Shown: in pieces, positions 16,818 to 24,450 of the stretch
Layout of the letters: every line of letters begins with the position of its first letter
Numbering within the stretch: the first letter of the stretch is position 1
NCBI GenBank assembly: GCA_964627935.1
Contig: CAZVLB010000017.1
Location: forward strand, 1-64,000
Origin: JAABVY01 sp964627935
Lineage (GTDB): Bacteria; Zixibacteria; MSB-5A5; JAABVY01
Length of the DNA stretch: 64,000 bases
Direction of reading: 5' to 3'
The notes under the pieces: generated by a model
What the model saw: the letters and a program-made list of their open reading frames with translations, nothing else
What the model was told of the DNA's origin: nothing
The model's database searches: none
Translations under genes and position numbers: made by a program

Positions 16818-17972
16818 ATGTTCAGACGGTTCGCATTGTATCTGTTCATTTCAATCGCGGTCATACTGGCCTGCAGTGAAAATTCGACCGATCCGGTGGC
16901 TGAAAACCAGCCGATCGTTTTGCGGGTCCCCCTGCAATATGCCACCATCCAGGAGGCCATCGATGCCGCCTCTGACGGTGATACTGTTATGGTCGCCGAT
17001 GGCAGCTATAGCGGGACGGGAAATCGCAATATAAATCTCAATGGTAAGGCGCTGGTATTGCGCTCGCAAAATGGAGCGGAAAACACGATTATAGATATTG
17101 CCGCCACATTTGAGGATAACTACCGGGCCTTTATTTTCAACAGCGGCGAGAGGCATTCATCAGTTATCGATGGATTTACCATTCGCAATGGTTACGGGTA
17201 TGTTACTCGCGCTGAACGTGAGGGTGGTGCGATATATATTCGCCGGGCCTCGCCACTGATTAGAAACTGCATTTTCGAGGACAATTCCGGTGATAAAAAC
17301 GGCGGGGCAATCGCTGCCATAGTTTCCAGTCTTAAAATAGAAAACTGTGTATTTATAGGAAATTTCGCGGAATATGGAGCCGCTATTTATATATCCGGCC
17401 TGGACAATGATCAATTCGAGGGCCCGGTGACACCGTCTATAAAAGGCTGCTCATTCGAACACAATTTCGGCGTTATCGGCGAGGGCTTCGGCGGTGCAAT
17501 TTATATTCAGTACGGTAATATGGTGCTCGAGATTGAGGACTGCCTCTTTACCGGCAATTCATCCGGTGCAGGCGGGGCGATCGGAGCCGGTTTTAACTCC
17601 AGCGTGATGATAGACAACTGCACTTTCTATGACAATTCCGGAAAACTTGGATCTGCGGTATATCTTTTTGGCAACAGGCCGGATACGATCACTAATACGA
17701 TTATGGCCTTCAACAACGGCGGCGCGGCGCTGGAATGCAATATCCAGAACAACATGACCATCACGAAATCCAATCTTTACAGAAATCAGGGTGGCGACTG
17801 GACCGGATGTGTGGCCTTTGAGTTCAATAAAAACTACAATATCTGGAGCAACCCCCGCTTCTGTGATCCCGAATCCGGAGATTTTACACTTATGAACGAT
17901 TCTCCCTGTAGTGCAGATAACAATGCCAGCGGTGAATTGATCGGTGCGTTCGAGGTGGGTTGCAGCCGATGA
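16818..17972 (+). CDS. Right-handed parallel beta-helix lipoprotein
   Basis: A 384-residue protein starting at ATG 16818 (AAAAAGGG upstream). MFRRFALYLFISIAVILAC is a lipoprotein signal with the lipidated Cys near residue 19. The body opens with IQEAIDAASDGDTVMVADG, the entry strand common to pectate-lyase-like and DUF1565-type beta-helices, and continues with repeated rungs such as GGAIYIRRASPLIRNCIFEDNSG and GGAIYIQYGNMVLEIEDCLF. It ends FTLMNDSPCSADNNASGELIGAFEVGC, a frequent C-terminal block in FCB beta-helix surface proteins. No catalytic lyase residues are evident, so it is probably a surface or carbohydrate-binding protein. Confidence 0.82.
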   Translation: MFRRFALYLFISIAVILACSENSTDPVAENQPIVLRVPLQYATIQEAIDAASDGDTVMVADGSYSGTGNRNINLNGKALVLRSQNGAENTIIDIAATFEDNYRAFIFNSGERHSSVIDGFTIRNGYGYVTRAEREGGAIYIRRASPLIRNCIFEDNSGDKNGGAIAAIVSSLKIENCVFIGNFAEYGAAIYISGLDNDQFEGPVTPSIKGCSFEHNFGVIGEGFGGAIYIQYGNMVLEIEDCLFTGNSSGAGGAIGAGFNSSVMIDNCTFYDNSGKLGSAVYLFGNRPDTITNTIMAFNNGGAALECNIQNNMTITKSNLYRNQGGDWTGCVAFEFNKNYNIWSNPRFCDPESGDFTLMNDSPCSADNNASGELIGAFEVGCSR

Positions 17973-17993
17973 TTCGCAGAAACTGCGCCGTTT

Positions 17994-18084
17994 ATAAGTT
18001 GTATAATACTTATGCGGAATGCGATGGGACAGTATAAATTGAGGTGATAATGCGGCGGGTATGTTTCGGTTCTTGCGCATAAGT
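17994..18084. promoter_or_regulatory. Three ATAAGT elements upstream of the small-protein promoter
   Basis: ATAAGT occurs at 17994-17999 and 18079-18084, and its complement ACTTAT at 18008-18013. The second and third copies share the longer core GCATAAGT in opposite orientation (18008-18015 and 18077-18084). They lie 13-100 bases upstream of the TTGACA box. They may be operator half-sites, but short AT-rich words also recur by chance. Confidence 0.3.
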
Positions 18085-18096
18085 CCTTGATTTTAC

Positions 18097-18125
18097 TTGA
18101 CAAATCAGTGTTGTATAAATATAAT
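18097..18125 (+). promoter_or_regulatory. Consensus sigma-70 promoter
   Basis: TTGACA (18097-18102), exactly 17 bases, then TATAAT (18120-18125): both boxes are perfect. The start should be near 18132, giving a leader of about 125 bases before the small secreted protein gene at 18257. It probably also drives the TPR-AAA+ regulator. Confidence 0.8.
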
Positions 18126-18256
18126 TGGATTTAGAAAACTGACTTTCCCCGACACCCTTATAAACCGCCCGAATTTTAATTAATCACTGTTTGTGTATTT
18201 ACGTCTATTTTTCGGGTTGATAATTTTTGTTTTATAATATCCAAGGAGCGTGCCCC

Positions 18257-18571
18257 ATGCATTGCAAGAAAATTTTAATTTTCACTGTTCTGCTCCTGTT
18301 CCTGGCTGTCAATTCTGTCCCATTGATTGCCTCTGATCGTCCGATGCAGGATCCGACGATCGAAAATGCTCATAACAATGAGGCGGATGGCGGCGGTGGT
18401 GGTGAGGAACACCCCTGGCAGGACAATGATGATGACGATGATGGGCTTTTCAATTACAAGAAAGGCTTGCAGTATCTGATCAGCCTGTTTACCAGAGACA
18501 AAGAGGCCGACCAGAAACCCGAAAGGTCCAAAAAGGCCGAACCGGTCAAGAAATTTGATAAGAAGAAATAA
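18257..18571 (+). CDS. Small secreted acidic protein of unknown function
   Basis: A 104-residue protein starting at ATG 18257 with AAGGAG 8 bases upstream. Residues 1-27 are a signal peptide (MHCKKILIFTVLLLFLAVNS then an Ala-Ser cleavage region). The mature part is low-complexity: a Gly run (DGGGGGEEHPWQ), an Asp run (DNDDDDDGLF), a short amphipathic stretch (KKGLQYLISLFTRDK), and a Lys/Glu/Pro tail ending KKFDKKK. No family is recognised. The gene precedes the TPR-AAA+ regulator by 17 bases and shares its promoter, so it may be a signal, target or partner of that regulator. Confidence 0.6.
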   Translation: MHCKKILIFTVLLLFLAVNSVPLIASDRPMQDPTIENAHNNEADGGGGGEEHPWQDNDDDDDGLFNYKKGLQYLISLFTRDKEADQKPERSKKAEPVKKFDKKK

Positions 18572-18588
18572 GCTTATCGCAAACAGAT

Positions 18589-20817
18589 ATGAAATCAATT
18601 AGCGCGACAGAATTAGCGGAGCAGGCGGTTATTTCGATCAGGGCCGCAATTGAGGAAGGCGACTACAAGGGCGCATTGGCCGCCCTGCGTGAGGCCGAAT
18701 CTCAGGACAGCGGAGTGCTGGAAAATTCACCCCGTTTCCTGGAAATGAAGGCCCGGATCCTCAATTTGATGGGCGATTACGGTACTGCCCTGGATGCCGC
18801 GCAATCCGCCTATAAGCTGGCTCGTTCCGGAACGGACAATGATCTGATTGCCCGTATCCAGACGCAAACAGCCAAGGCCTATCTGTCGCTTGGTAAAACC
18901 GAGCAGGCTGAACGGGAATACGGCGATGTTATCGCCTCTTACCGCAGGTCAGGCAATGTCGGCGGTATCATAGATACATTAAACCGCCTGGCCCAGATCA
19001 ACTTTATCGAATCCGATTTTGAGCGGGCCGCACGGGTACTGAATGAAGCCCTGGAATATGCCCGTCAAAACGGCCTGACCGACAGAATTGCCAAGCTGAC
19101 CGGAAACCTGGGCCAGATTGCCAGTATGCTGGGCGATTACGATCAGGCGGTTGAACATATCGGCATATCGATCGCAAGAAATGCCGAGATCAAAAATTTC
19201 CCCAACCTGTGTCGCGCCTATCTATCATTGGCTTATGCGGAAATTCGCCTGGGCAATTTCGATTCTGCCCGCAAATCATTGCATAGAGCCGAGAGATTGA
19301 TAGAAAAACATAACCTGACCCGTGAATACGGTATCTTCAATGAATACCTGGCCGATCTCGAATACGAGGTGGGCAATTATGATCAGGCGCTCGAGGCAAT
19401 CAGTAAGACACTCGAACATGCCTATAAGCTCAGTGCCGCTTCCGCGCTCATTTCTCAGGGAGAGAGATTGAAGGCTGAAATACTACTCCAGAAGAATGAC
19501 CTCGATGGGGCACGCAAAGCAGCCCGGAGCGCATTGGAAGTTGCCGAAAAGATCGGTGAAAAGCTGGAAGCCGGTTCGGCCAAACGAGTACTGGCCGAGC
19601 TGGCCTCATTGCGACGCGAGAACCAGAAATCGCGGGACCTGATCTATTCGGCCATCGACCTGATCAAGGGCAGTTATGCACGCCATGATCTGGCCCTTGC
19701 TTATGTCTCGGCCTACCGTATTCATCGCGGCAATATCGGCCAGTCACAGTATTATCTGCAGATGGCGCGGGAGTTGTATTCGGCTATGGGGCTTGATTTT
19801 GAGCTGAATCACAGTGCATCGCATAAGCAGTCCGAGGAAACCAATTATGAAATCGCCAGCTCAGAGGGCGAAATCATCAGCATCATAACATCAGACCGTC
19901 GCATGAAAGCTATCATGAGAGCGGTTGACTCGATCAAGGATTCAGATATTCCAATCTTAATCGGCGGCGAAACCGGAACCGGCAAGGACCAGCTGGCAAA
20001 ATATATTCATTATTCCTCCAAACGAAGGAGCAAAAATTTCATTCCGGTCAACTGCGCCGCGATACCTCATGAACTGGCCGAATCCGAGCTGTTCGGGCAT
20101 GTCAAAGGGGCCTACACAAATGCCGTGCAAAACAAAGATGGCCTCATAGTTGCGGCCGATGGGGGAACGCTATTCTTAAATGAGATCGGCGAACTCTCGC
20201 CTGCTATACAGGCCAAACTGCTGGGCGTGCTTGAGAATAAGAGAGTTATGAGGATAGGCGATCCTAACCCGCGCGAGGTTGATTTCAGGCTGATCTGCGC
20301 CACAAATCGTGATCTCGAAGAAGAGGTGCGCGAGGGCACATTCCGGCAGGATCTCTATTTCCGTATTGCCGTGATGACATTCGAACTTCCGCCCTTATCG
20401 CAGCGAGGCGATGATCTCTTTGAGCTTATTACACATTTCCTGAGGCAGCATGGTTTCGAGGTAAATCTGGAAAAAGATTTTACTTCAAAAGAGCTCAGGT
20501 CCAAACTTATGGGCTATGACTGGCCCGGCAATATCCGTGAATTACGCAATGAGATCAATCTGCTGGCGCTTTCATTCCCGGGAGATACGCATAAGGTTCT
20601 TGAGGAGCTGGCCTCCAAGCTGTCCGATGAAGCCAACCAGGCCAAGGTGGATCATGATGCCGGCCTTGCCGACCAGATCAACGCCTTTGAGAGGGGCAAG
20701 ATTCTGGAGGCTCTGGCACAGACCGATTATGTTATCCGCCAGGCAGCATCTCATCTCAAGATGCCGGAGGCTACCTTGCGTTCGAAGATAAAGAAACATA
20801 ATATTATTATTGCGTAG
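18589..20817 (+). CDS. TPR-AAA+ bacterial enhancer-binding protein (sigma-54 activator type) with altered ATPase motifs
   Basis: A 742-residue regulator. Residues 1-400 are tandem TPR repeats instead of a receiver or PAS domain. Residues 425-660 are the sigma-54-interaction AAA+ domain: Walker A GGETGTGKD (459-467), NCAAIPHELAESELFGHVKG, and FRQDLYFRI with the arginine finger. The Fis-like helix-turn-helix is at 705-742 (VIRQAASHLKMPEATLRSKIKKH). Two key sites differ from the norm: the GAFTGA loop that engages sigma-54 reads GAYTNA (507-512), and the Walker B block reads LFLNEIGE, Asn531 replacing the catalytic aspartate. ATP turnover may be weak or altered. A matching sigma-54 promoter lies 210 bases downstream. 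Confidence 0.85.
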   Translation: MKSISATELAEQAVISIRAAIEEGDYKGALAALREAESQDSGVLENSPRFLEMKARILNLMGDYGTALDAAQSAYKLARSGTDNDLIARIQTQTAKAYLSLGKTEQAEREYGDVIASYRRSGNVGGIIDTLNRLAQINFIESDFERAARVLNEALEYARQNGLTDRIAKLTGNLGQIASMLGDYDQAVEHIGISIARNAEIKNFPNLCRAYLSLAYAEIRLGNFDSARKSLHRAERLIEKHNLTREYGIFNEYLADLEYEVGNYDQALEAISKTLEHAYKLSAASALISQGERLKAEILLQKNDLDGARKAARSALEVAEKIGEKLEAGSAKRVLAELASLRRENQKSRDLIYSAIDLIKGSYARHDLALAYVSAYRIHRGNIGQSQYYLQMARELYSAMGLDFELNHSASHKQSEETNYEIASSEGEIISIITSDRRMKAIMRAVDSIKDSDIPILIGGETGTGKDQLAKYIHYSSKRRSKNFIPVNCAAIPHELAESELFGHVKGAYTNAVQNKDGLIVAADGGTLFLNEIGELSPAIQAKLLGVLENKRVMRIGDPNPREVDFRLICATNRDLEEEVREGTFRQDLYFRIAVMTFELPPLSQRGDDLFELITHFLRQHGFEVNLEKDFTSKELRSKLMGYDWPGNIRELRNEINLLALSFPGDTHKVLEELASKLSDEANQAKVDHDAGLADQINAFERGKILEALAQTDYVIRQAASHLKMPEATLRSKIKKHNIIIA

Positions 20818-21026
20818 AAATTAAAAAATCCGACGGTAATTCTTACGGCTTCATAATTCGCTTATATTCAACAACTTACATTAGTCATCCCATATTTGGT
20901 GATTGCATCGAAGCAAATTCTGCGCTTATTGGATATTTCCCATTTTTAATAACCGGCTTATCGTCATCCTGTCTAATATATTGTCTAATAATGGATTAAG
21001 CCAGCCGATTGTCAGCATTTGTTTTT
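20818..21026. other. Gene-free stretch upstream of the sigma-54 promoter
   Basis: No open frame or RNA fold is seen. Together with the following promoter and small RNA this makes a 413-base gap without a protein gene. It is AT-rich and holds the TGTCTAATA direct repeat listed separately, the natural place for an enhancer bound by the neighbouring regulator. Confidence 0.5.
20970..20990 (+). promoter_or_regulatory. Direct repeat TGTCTAATA x2, candidate enhancer site
   Basis: TGTCTAATA occurs at 20970-20978 and 20982-20990, a period of 12 bases, roughly one helical turn. It lies 37-57 bases upstream of the -24 box of the sigma-54 promoter. Enhancers for sigma-54 activators usually lie about 80-150 bases upstream, so this would be close, but the helical phasing is notable. 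Confidence 0.35.
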
Positions 21027-21043
21027 TGGCACAATGATTGCAT
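21027..21043 (+). promoter_or_regulatory. Sigma-54 (RpoN) promoter, -24/-12
   Basis: TTGGCACAATGATTGCAT (21026-21043) has the -24 element TGGCAC (21027-21032), a 5-base spacer, and the -12 element TTGCAT (21038-21043). It matches the TGGCAC-N5-TTGC consensus at every defined position. With GC at -13/-12, transcription should start at about G21053. The strand agrees with the terminator that follows 76 bases later, and the gene just upstream encodes a sigma-54-activator-type protein. Confidence 0.85.
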
Positions 21044-21052
21044 TATATATGA

Positions 21053-21167
21053 GTGCTTTTATAAGCATGTGAGCTTTTTCTGGGTTACCTCCCTTTTTGA
21101 AAGAGTAATTCGGGAGGCTTTGGGCATTAATCCCTTCATCCTTGGCGGAGGATGAAGGGATTTTTTT
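21053..21167 (+). ncRNA. Candidate sigma-54-dependent small RNA, about 115 nt
   Basis: The stretch from the predicted sigma-54 start to the terminator has no credible open frame or ribosome site with a start codon, and can fold as three hairpins. They are TGCTT-TTAT-AAGCA (21054-21067); CCTCCC (21088-21093) with GGGAGG (21112-21117); and the 13-bp terminator stem. CCTCCC complements a Shine-Dalgarno sequence and is thus a plausible seed for repressing target mRNAs. Alternatively this is a terminated leader controlling the DUF202 gene at 21231, though that gene has its own -10-like TATAAT at 21201. Name and targets are unknown. Confidence 0.6.
21129..21167 (+). terminator. Strong intrinsic terminator of the candidate small RNA
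   Basis: A perfect 13-bp stem, AATCCCTTCATCC (21129-21141) with GGATGAAGGGATT (21150-21162), has the 8-base loop TTGGCGGA and runs straight into seven T residues (21161-21167). It is the best terminator in the window, with no protein gene directly before it. Confidence 0.92.
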
Positions 21168-21230
21168 ATCATTGCGAAACATTTTCCGTTTAAATATCAT
21201 TATAATGAAAACAGATTGTGGTGATAAAAT

Positions 21231-21617
21231 ATGACAATGGATAAACCCGCAAAAAATTTCAAGGGCTGCGAAAAGCCTAACGAATCAGAGATTATTGGAC
21301 GGATTACCATGCTCCTGGCGGCCAAACGAACATCGTTGGCTGTGCTCAGGACCGGAATAGCAATCCTTACCCTGCCGTTTTCGGTTGTAACTGTTTTGAT
21401 TGCAACATCCAAAAGCTATGAATTTACCGAAAACCTGCTTTTCATTATACCTTTGATGGCTCTGAATACCCTTCTGGTTGCGCTGAGTATGTATCTTATG
21501 GCTCGTTCCATATTGCGCATCCATAAAATAGATATCCTCATTACCAAATTGAAAGAGGAGGATCCCCAGGTCATGAAAACCACTGACTGGGAGCATGAGC
21601 TTACCGATGTGAAATAA
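21231..21617 (+). CDS. DUF202/YidH-like inner-membrane protein
   Basis: A 128-residue membrane protein. LLAAKRTSLAVLRTGIAILTLP (about residues 27-48) matches the DUF202 signature (LAxxRTxLAxxRTG) at the start of the first membrane helix; a second helix follows at about 68-92. The C-terminal 35 residues are charged and cytoplasmic. Function in this family is unknown. ATG 21231 is preceded by a weak GGTG ribosome site; a second ATG two codons on is possible. TATAAT at 21201-21206 may be its -10 box, without a good -35. Confidence 0.7.
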   Translation: MTMDKPAKNFKGCEKPNESEIIGRITMLLAAKRTSLAVLRTGIAILTLPFSVVTVLIATSKSYEFTENLLFIIPLMALNTLLVALSMYLMARSILRIHKIDILITKLKEEDPQVMKTTDWEHELTDVK

Positions 21618-21654
21618 CATCCTCTCGGCGTTCACTTTAACCCCCAAAAATCGG

Positions 21655-21683
21655 TTTACAAATCAGCAAAAATAGATTATACT
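21655..21683 (+). promoter_or_regulatory. Sigma-70 promoter of the lipid A operon
   Basis: TTTACA (21655-21660), exactly 17 bases, then TATACT (21678-21683); five of six match in each box. The predicted start near 21690 leaves only a short leader, so the lpxC start codon must lie shortly after the GGAGG site at 21696-21700. Confidence 0.7.
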
Positions 21684-21706
21684 CCTGATCATTCTGGAGG
21701 TGTGTT

Positions 21707-23104
21707 ATCAGCAAGCAGAGAACTATCGGCAGAACAGTGGAATTACGGGGTGTTGGCCTGCATACCGGATGTGAATCGATTACCCGTTTTTGCCCGGCGG
21801 GCATTGATGAAGGCATCACATTCAAGCGCACAGATGCTCCCGGATGTCCCAAAATTCCCGCACTGCTGGAAAATGTCGTTGACCTCAACCGTGGCACAAC
21901 ATTGGGGGTGGGCGAATACAAGGTACATACCGTAGAACACGTCCTATCGGCTTTAGCAGGTATGGAAATAGACAACATTGTTGTTGAGCTGGATAATATT
22001 GAGCCTCCGATCATGGATGGTTCCATGAAACCGTTCGTGGACAAAATCATCGAAGCCGGGATAGTCGAGCAGGATGCCGAAAAGAACTACCTTGTCATAG
22101 ACCAGCCGATTTCATATTCCGAACCGGATCGCAATATTGATATTGTCGTGACTCCCTCTGAAGCAATTAGAATAACCTTTCTGATAGACTACAAAAATCC
22201 GGCTCTGGGTACCCAGTATACATCCCTGGTGAACCTGGAGGAGGAATTCGTCGATGAATTTGCGCCGGCGCGCACATTCTGCTTCCTGTCCGAGGTCCAG
22301 ACCCTGCGTGAACAGGGCATAATCAAAGGCGGTGCACTGGATTCCGCGATTGTAATCGTGGACAGTGACCTGGATCAGGATCATAAAAATGAGATCAAGA
22401 ATCAGTTCAATCTGAAAGAAGATATCTTTATCGGCAAGACCGGTATCTTGAATGATATACCGATGCGTTTTTACAATGAGCCGGTGCGTCATAAAGCGGC
22501 AGATTTATTGGGCGACCTGATGTTAATCGGTATGCCGATCAAGGGGCATATACTTGCCGCCCGCTCGGGACATGCCGCCAATGTCGCCCTGGCGCGCAAA
22601 ATTAAGTCTGTCCATGAAAAGAAGCAGATGTCGGAGAAATTCTCCAGTACTGCAGCCAGGGGCAGGGATTTTATGTTTGATTCGGTGGCGGTCATGAATA
22701 TCATGCCGCACCGTTACCCATTCCTTCTGGTGGACCGAATCATCGACCTGGAGCCGGGCAAGAAAGTTATCGCCCAGAAAAATGTTACCATCAATGAGCC
22801 CTTCTTTCAGGGCCATTTCCCCGGCCACCCAATCATGCCGGGAGTTTTAATAATAGAGGCGCTGGCACAGGCGGGCGGTTTTCTGCTTTTGCATACACTT
22901 GATGATCCGGACAGCAAGCTGGTATATTTCATGTCAATCGAACATGCCAAATTCAGAAAACCGGTGCTTCCCGGGGATGTGCTCAGATTCGAACTGGAAC
23001 TGAAAGCCCTGCGCAGGAACACATGCAAGATTGCGGGCAAGGCTTATGTCGACGGGCAGGTGGCCGCCGAGGCGACCTTTATGTCCGCCATCGTGGATAG
23101 ATAA
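21707..23104 (+). CDS. lpxC/fabZ: Bifunctional LpxC deacetylase / FabZ dehydratase
   Basis: A 465-residue fusion, hallmark of FCB bacteria. The N-terminal part (about 1-310) is UDP-3-O-acyl-GlcNAc deacetylase, the committed zinc step of lipid A synthesis: VEHVLSAL gives His78, HKAADLLGD gives His262 and Asp266, and IKGHILAARSGH carries the catalytic His. The C-terminal part (about 325-465) is 3-hydroxyacyl-ACP dehydratase FabZ: PHRYPFLLVDRI and GVLIIEALAQ carry the His/Glu pair. No ATG, GTG or TTG suits the start: GGAGG (21696-21700) points to ATC 21707, which restores the N-terminal strand SKQRTIGRTVELRGVGLHTG and puts the zinc His at 78 (79 in E. coli). GTG 21737 is the conventional but poorer alternative. 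Confidence 0.9.
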   Translation: MSKQRTIGRTVELRGVGLHTGCESITRFCPAGIDEGITFKRTDAPGCPKIPALLENVVDLNRGTTLGVGEYKVHTVEHVLSALAGMEIDNIVVELDNIEPPIMDGSMKPFVDKIIEAGIVEQDAEKNYLVIDQPISYSEPDRNIDIVVTPSEAIRITFLIDYKNPALGTQYTSLVNLEEEFVDEFAPARTFCFLSEVQTLREQGIIKGGALDSAIVIVDSDLDQDHKNEIKNQFNLKEDIFIGKTGILNDIPMRFYNEPVRHKAADLLGDLMLIGMPIKGHILAARSGHAANVALARKIKSVHEKKQMSEKFSSTAARGRDFMFDSVAVMNIMPHRYPFLLVDRIIDLEPGKKVIAQKNVTINEPFFQGHFPGHPIMPGVLIIEALAQAGGFLLLHTLDDPDSKLVYFMSIEHAKFRKPVLPGDVLRFELELKALRRNTCKIAGKAYVDGQVAAEATFMSAIVDR

Positions 23105-23105
23105 T

Positions 23106-23885
23106 ATGGCTGAATCCAAAATTCATCCTACAGCAATAATCGACCCCGGGGCAAATCTCGATTCATCAGTGGAGGTCGGGCCCTATGCCATTATCGAGGA
23201 TGATGTAGAAATCGCCGCCGGATGTAAAATCGGCCCGCGCTCATTGATTGCCTCCGGCACCCGCATGGAGGAGAATGTCCAGGTCTTTCATTGTGCCACA
23301 GTCGGAACCATTCCCCAGGATTTGAAATTCGGGGGCGAAAAAACAATCCTCAAAATCGGCGCCAATTCAATCATTCGCGAATATTGTACCCTCAATCGCG
23401 GTACCGACTGGTCGGGCCAGTCTGTGCTGGGCAGGAACTGCATGATGATGGCCTACTGCCATATTCCCCATGATGCTGTCGTTGGCGATAATGTTATCAT
23501 GGCCAATTGCGTGCAGATGGGCGGGCATGTGGTTGTCGGTGATTATGCTATAATAGGGGGTGGTTCGGTCGTTCATCAGTTTACCAAGATCGGCGCGCAT
23601 GTAATCATTGGCGGCGGGCTCCGTATCACCCAGGATATAGTTCCCTTTGCCGTGATCGGCGGCTATCCGCTGGAGGTCGGCGGTGTAAATATAGTGGGCC
23701 TTAAAAGGCGCGGCTTCAAACTGGATCAGATCAAGGTTCTCAAACAGGCCTTTCGCTTTCTGTTTGAGTCTGGTCTGAATACCTCCCAGGCGGTCGATAA
23801 AATAAGGGCCGAACTGGAGCAAACCGATGAGATCAGGCTGCTTCTGGATTTTATCGAAAAATCGGACCGGGGCCTGATAAAATAA
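23106..23885 (+). CDS. lpxA: UDP-N-acetylglucosamine acyltransferase
   Basis: A 259-residue hexapeptide-repeat enzyme that performs the first step of lipid A synthesis, moving a 3-hydroxyacyl chain from ACP to UDP-GlcNAc. It starts IHPTAIIDPGANLDSSVEVGPYAII; left-handed helix rungs follow; YCHIPHDAVVGDN carries the catalytic His122. VGLKRRGF leads into the C-terminal helices. The start at ATG 23106, one base after the LpxC-FabZ stop, gives the normal length; an earlier in-frame ATG would add a spurious extension. FabZ, on the preceding fusion, competes for the same 3-hydroxyacyl-ACP substrate, so the close coupling makes metabolic sense. Confidence 0.95.
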   Translation: MAESKIHPTAIIDPGANLDSSVEVGPYAIIEDDVEIAAGCKIGPRSLIASGTRMEENVQVFHCATVGTIPQDLKFGGEKTILKIGANSIIREYCTLNRGTDWSGQSVLGRNCMMMAYCHIPHDAVVGDNVIMANCVQMGGHVVVGDYAIIGGGSVVHQFTKIGAHVIIGGGLRITQDIVPFAVIGGYPLEVGGVNIVGLKRRGFKLDQIKVLKQAFRFLFESGLNTSQAVDKIRAELEQTDEIRLLLDFIEKSDRGLIK

Positions 23886-23913
23886 ATCTTCGCCGGTCTT
23901 TCCCCATTTATTC

Positions 23914-23942
23914 TTGAAGACTCGCTTTCAATTACGTATAAT
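23914..23942 (+). promoter_or_regulatory. Sigma-70 promoter before the CGGC-like gene
   Basis: TTGAAG (23914-23919), 17 bases, then a perfect TATAAT (23937-23942), 46 bases before ATG 23988. It suggests the CGGC-like pair and lipid A genes beyond can be transcribed separately from lpxC-lpxA. Confidence 0.7.
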
Positions 23943-23987
23943 TCTTATAAGCAACTAACTGCTAATACTTTACAAAAGAGGTCCGAA

Positions 23988-24350
23988 ATGGCGAAGATTG
24001 CAATTCTGGGATGTAAGCGGGTTCAGGATCAGCTTTGCATTGCCTGCGCAAAATGTATGAAAGCGATTCACGAACGCGAAGGCGAATTCGCAAGATATTC
24101 CGAGGATGATGAGATCGATCTGGTGGCATTAGGCAATTGCGGAGATTGCCCCGGCCTGTATATTCCCAAGATCAAGCTGATGAATGAGATCGTGGACTAT
24201 ATCGAACGCGATTACGATATCCTGCATCTGGGCACATGCATGGTCAAGGCCAAAAAGACCGGCCAGTGCCCGATCGATTTCGATCAGCTGGCCACCCTGG
24301 TCAAAGAAAACTTTGGCAAGGAAGTTGTCGTCGGGACACATACATATTAG
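23988..24350 (+). CDS. CGGC-domain-like cysteine-rich protein
   Basis: A 120-residue cytoplasmic protein that resembles the CGGC domain family (putative metal-binding). The fold begins KIAILGCKRVQ (Cys9), then CIACAKCMKAIHEREGEF (Cys17, Cys20, Cys23), the eponymous motif as NCGDCPG, and GTCMVKAKKTGQCPID. Seven or eight cysteines suggest a metal or redox site. No role is established for the family; some members accompany metal or sulfur metabolism. AGAGG precedes ATG 23988 and it has its own promoter. The next gene is a paralogue lacking the central cysteines. Confidence 0.72.
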   Translation: MAKIAILGCKRVQDQLCIACAKCMKAIHEREGEFARYSEDDEIDLVALGNCGDCPGLYIPKIKLMNEIVDYIERDYDILHLGTCMVKAKKTGQCPIDFDQLATLVKENFGKEVVVGTHTY

Positions 24351-24450
24351 TTATCCCCATTTTATCGCGGCAGGAACAAAGATCAAGCCGCCATTGTTTA
24401 TGTGGATAAATTTAATCCACTATTGATTTTGTTTGAAAGGGAAAACTCGA

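Noticed and set aside
23031..23105. An N-terminal extension of LpxA from an upstream ATG
   Set aside because: The 25 extra residues overlap FabZ coding sequence, are Arg/Pro-rich and are not part of LpxA; ATG 23106 gives the family length.
24402..24420. GTGGAT and ATCCAC inverted repeat as a terminator between the CGGC-like genes
   Set aside because: The 6-bp stem is short and no U tract follows; both genes likely share one message. It could be an operator, but evidence is thin.
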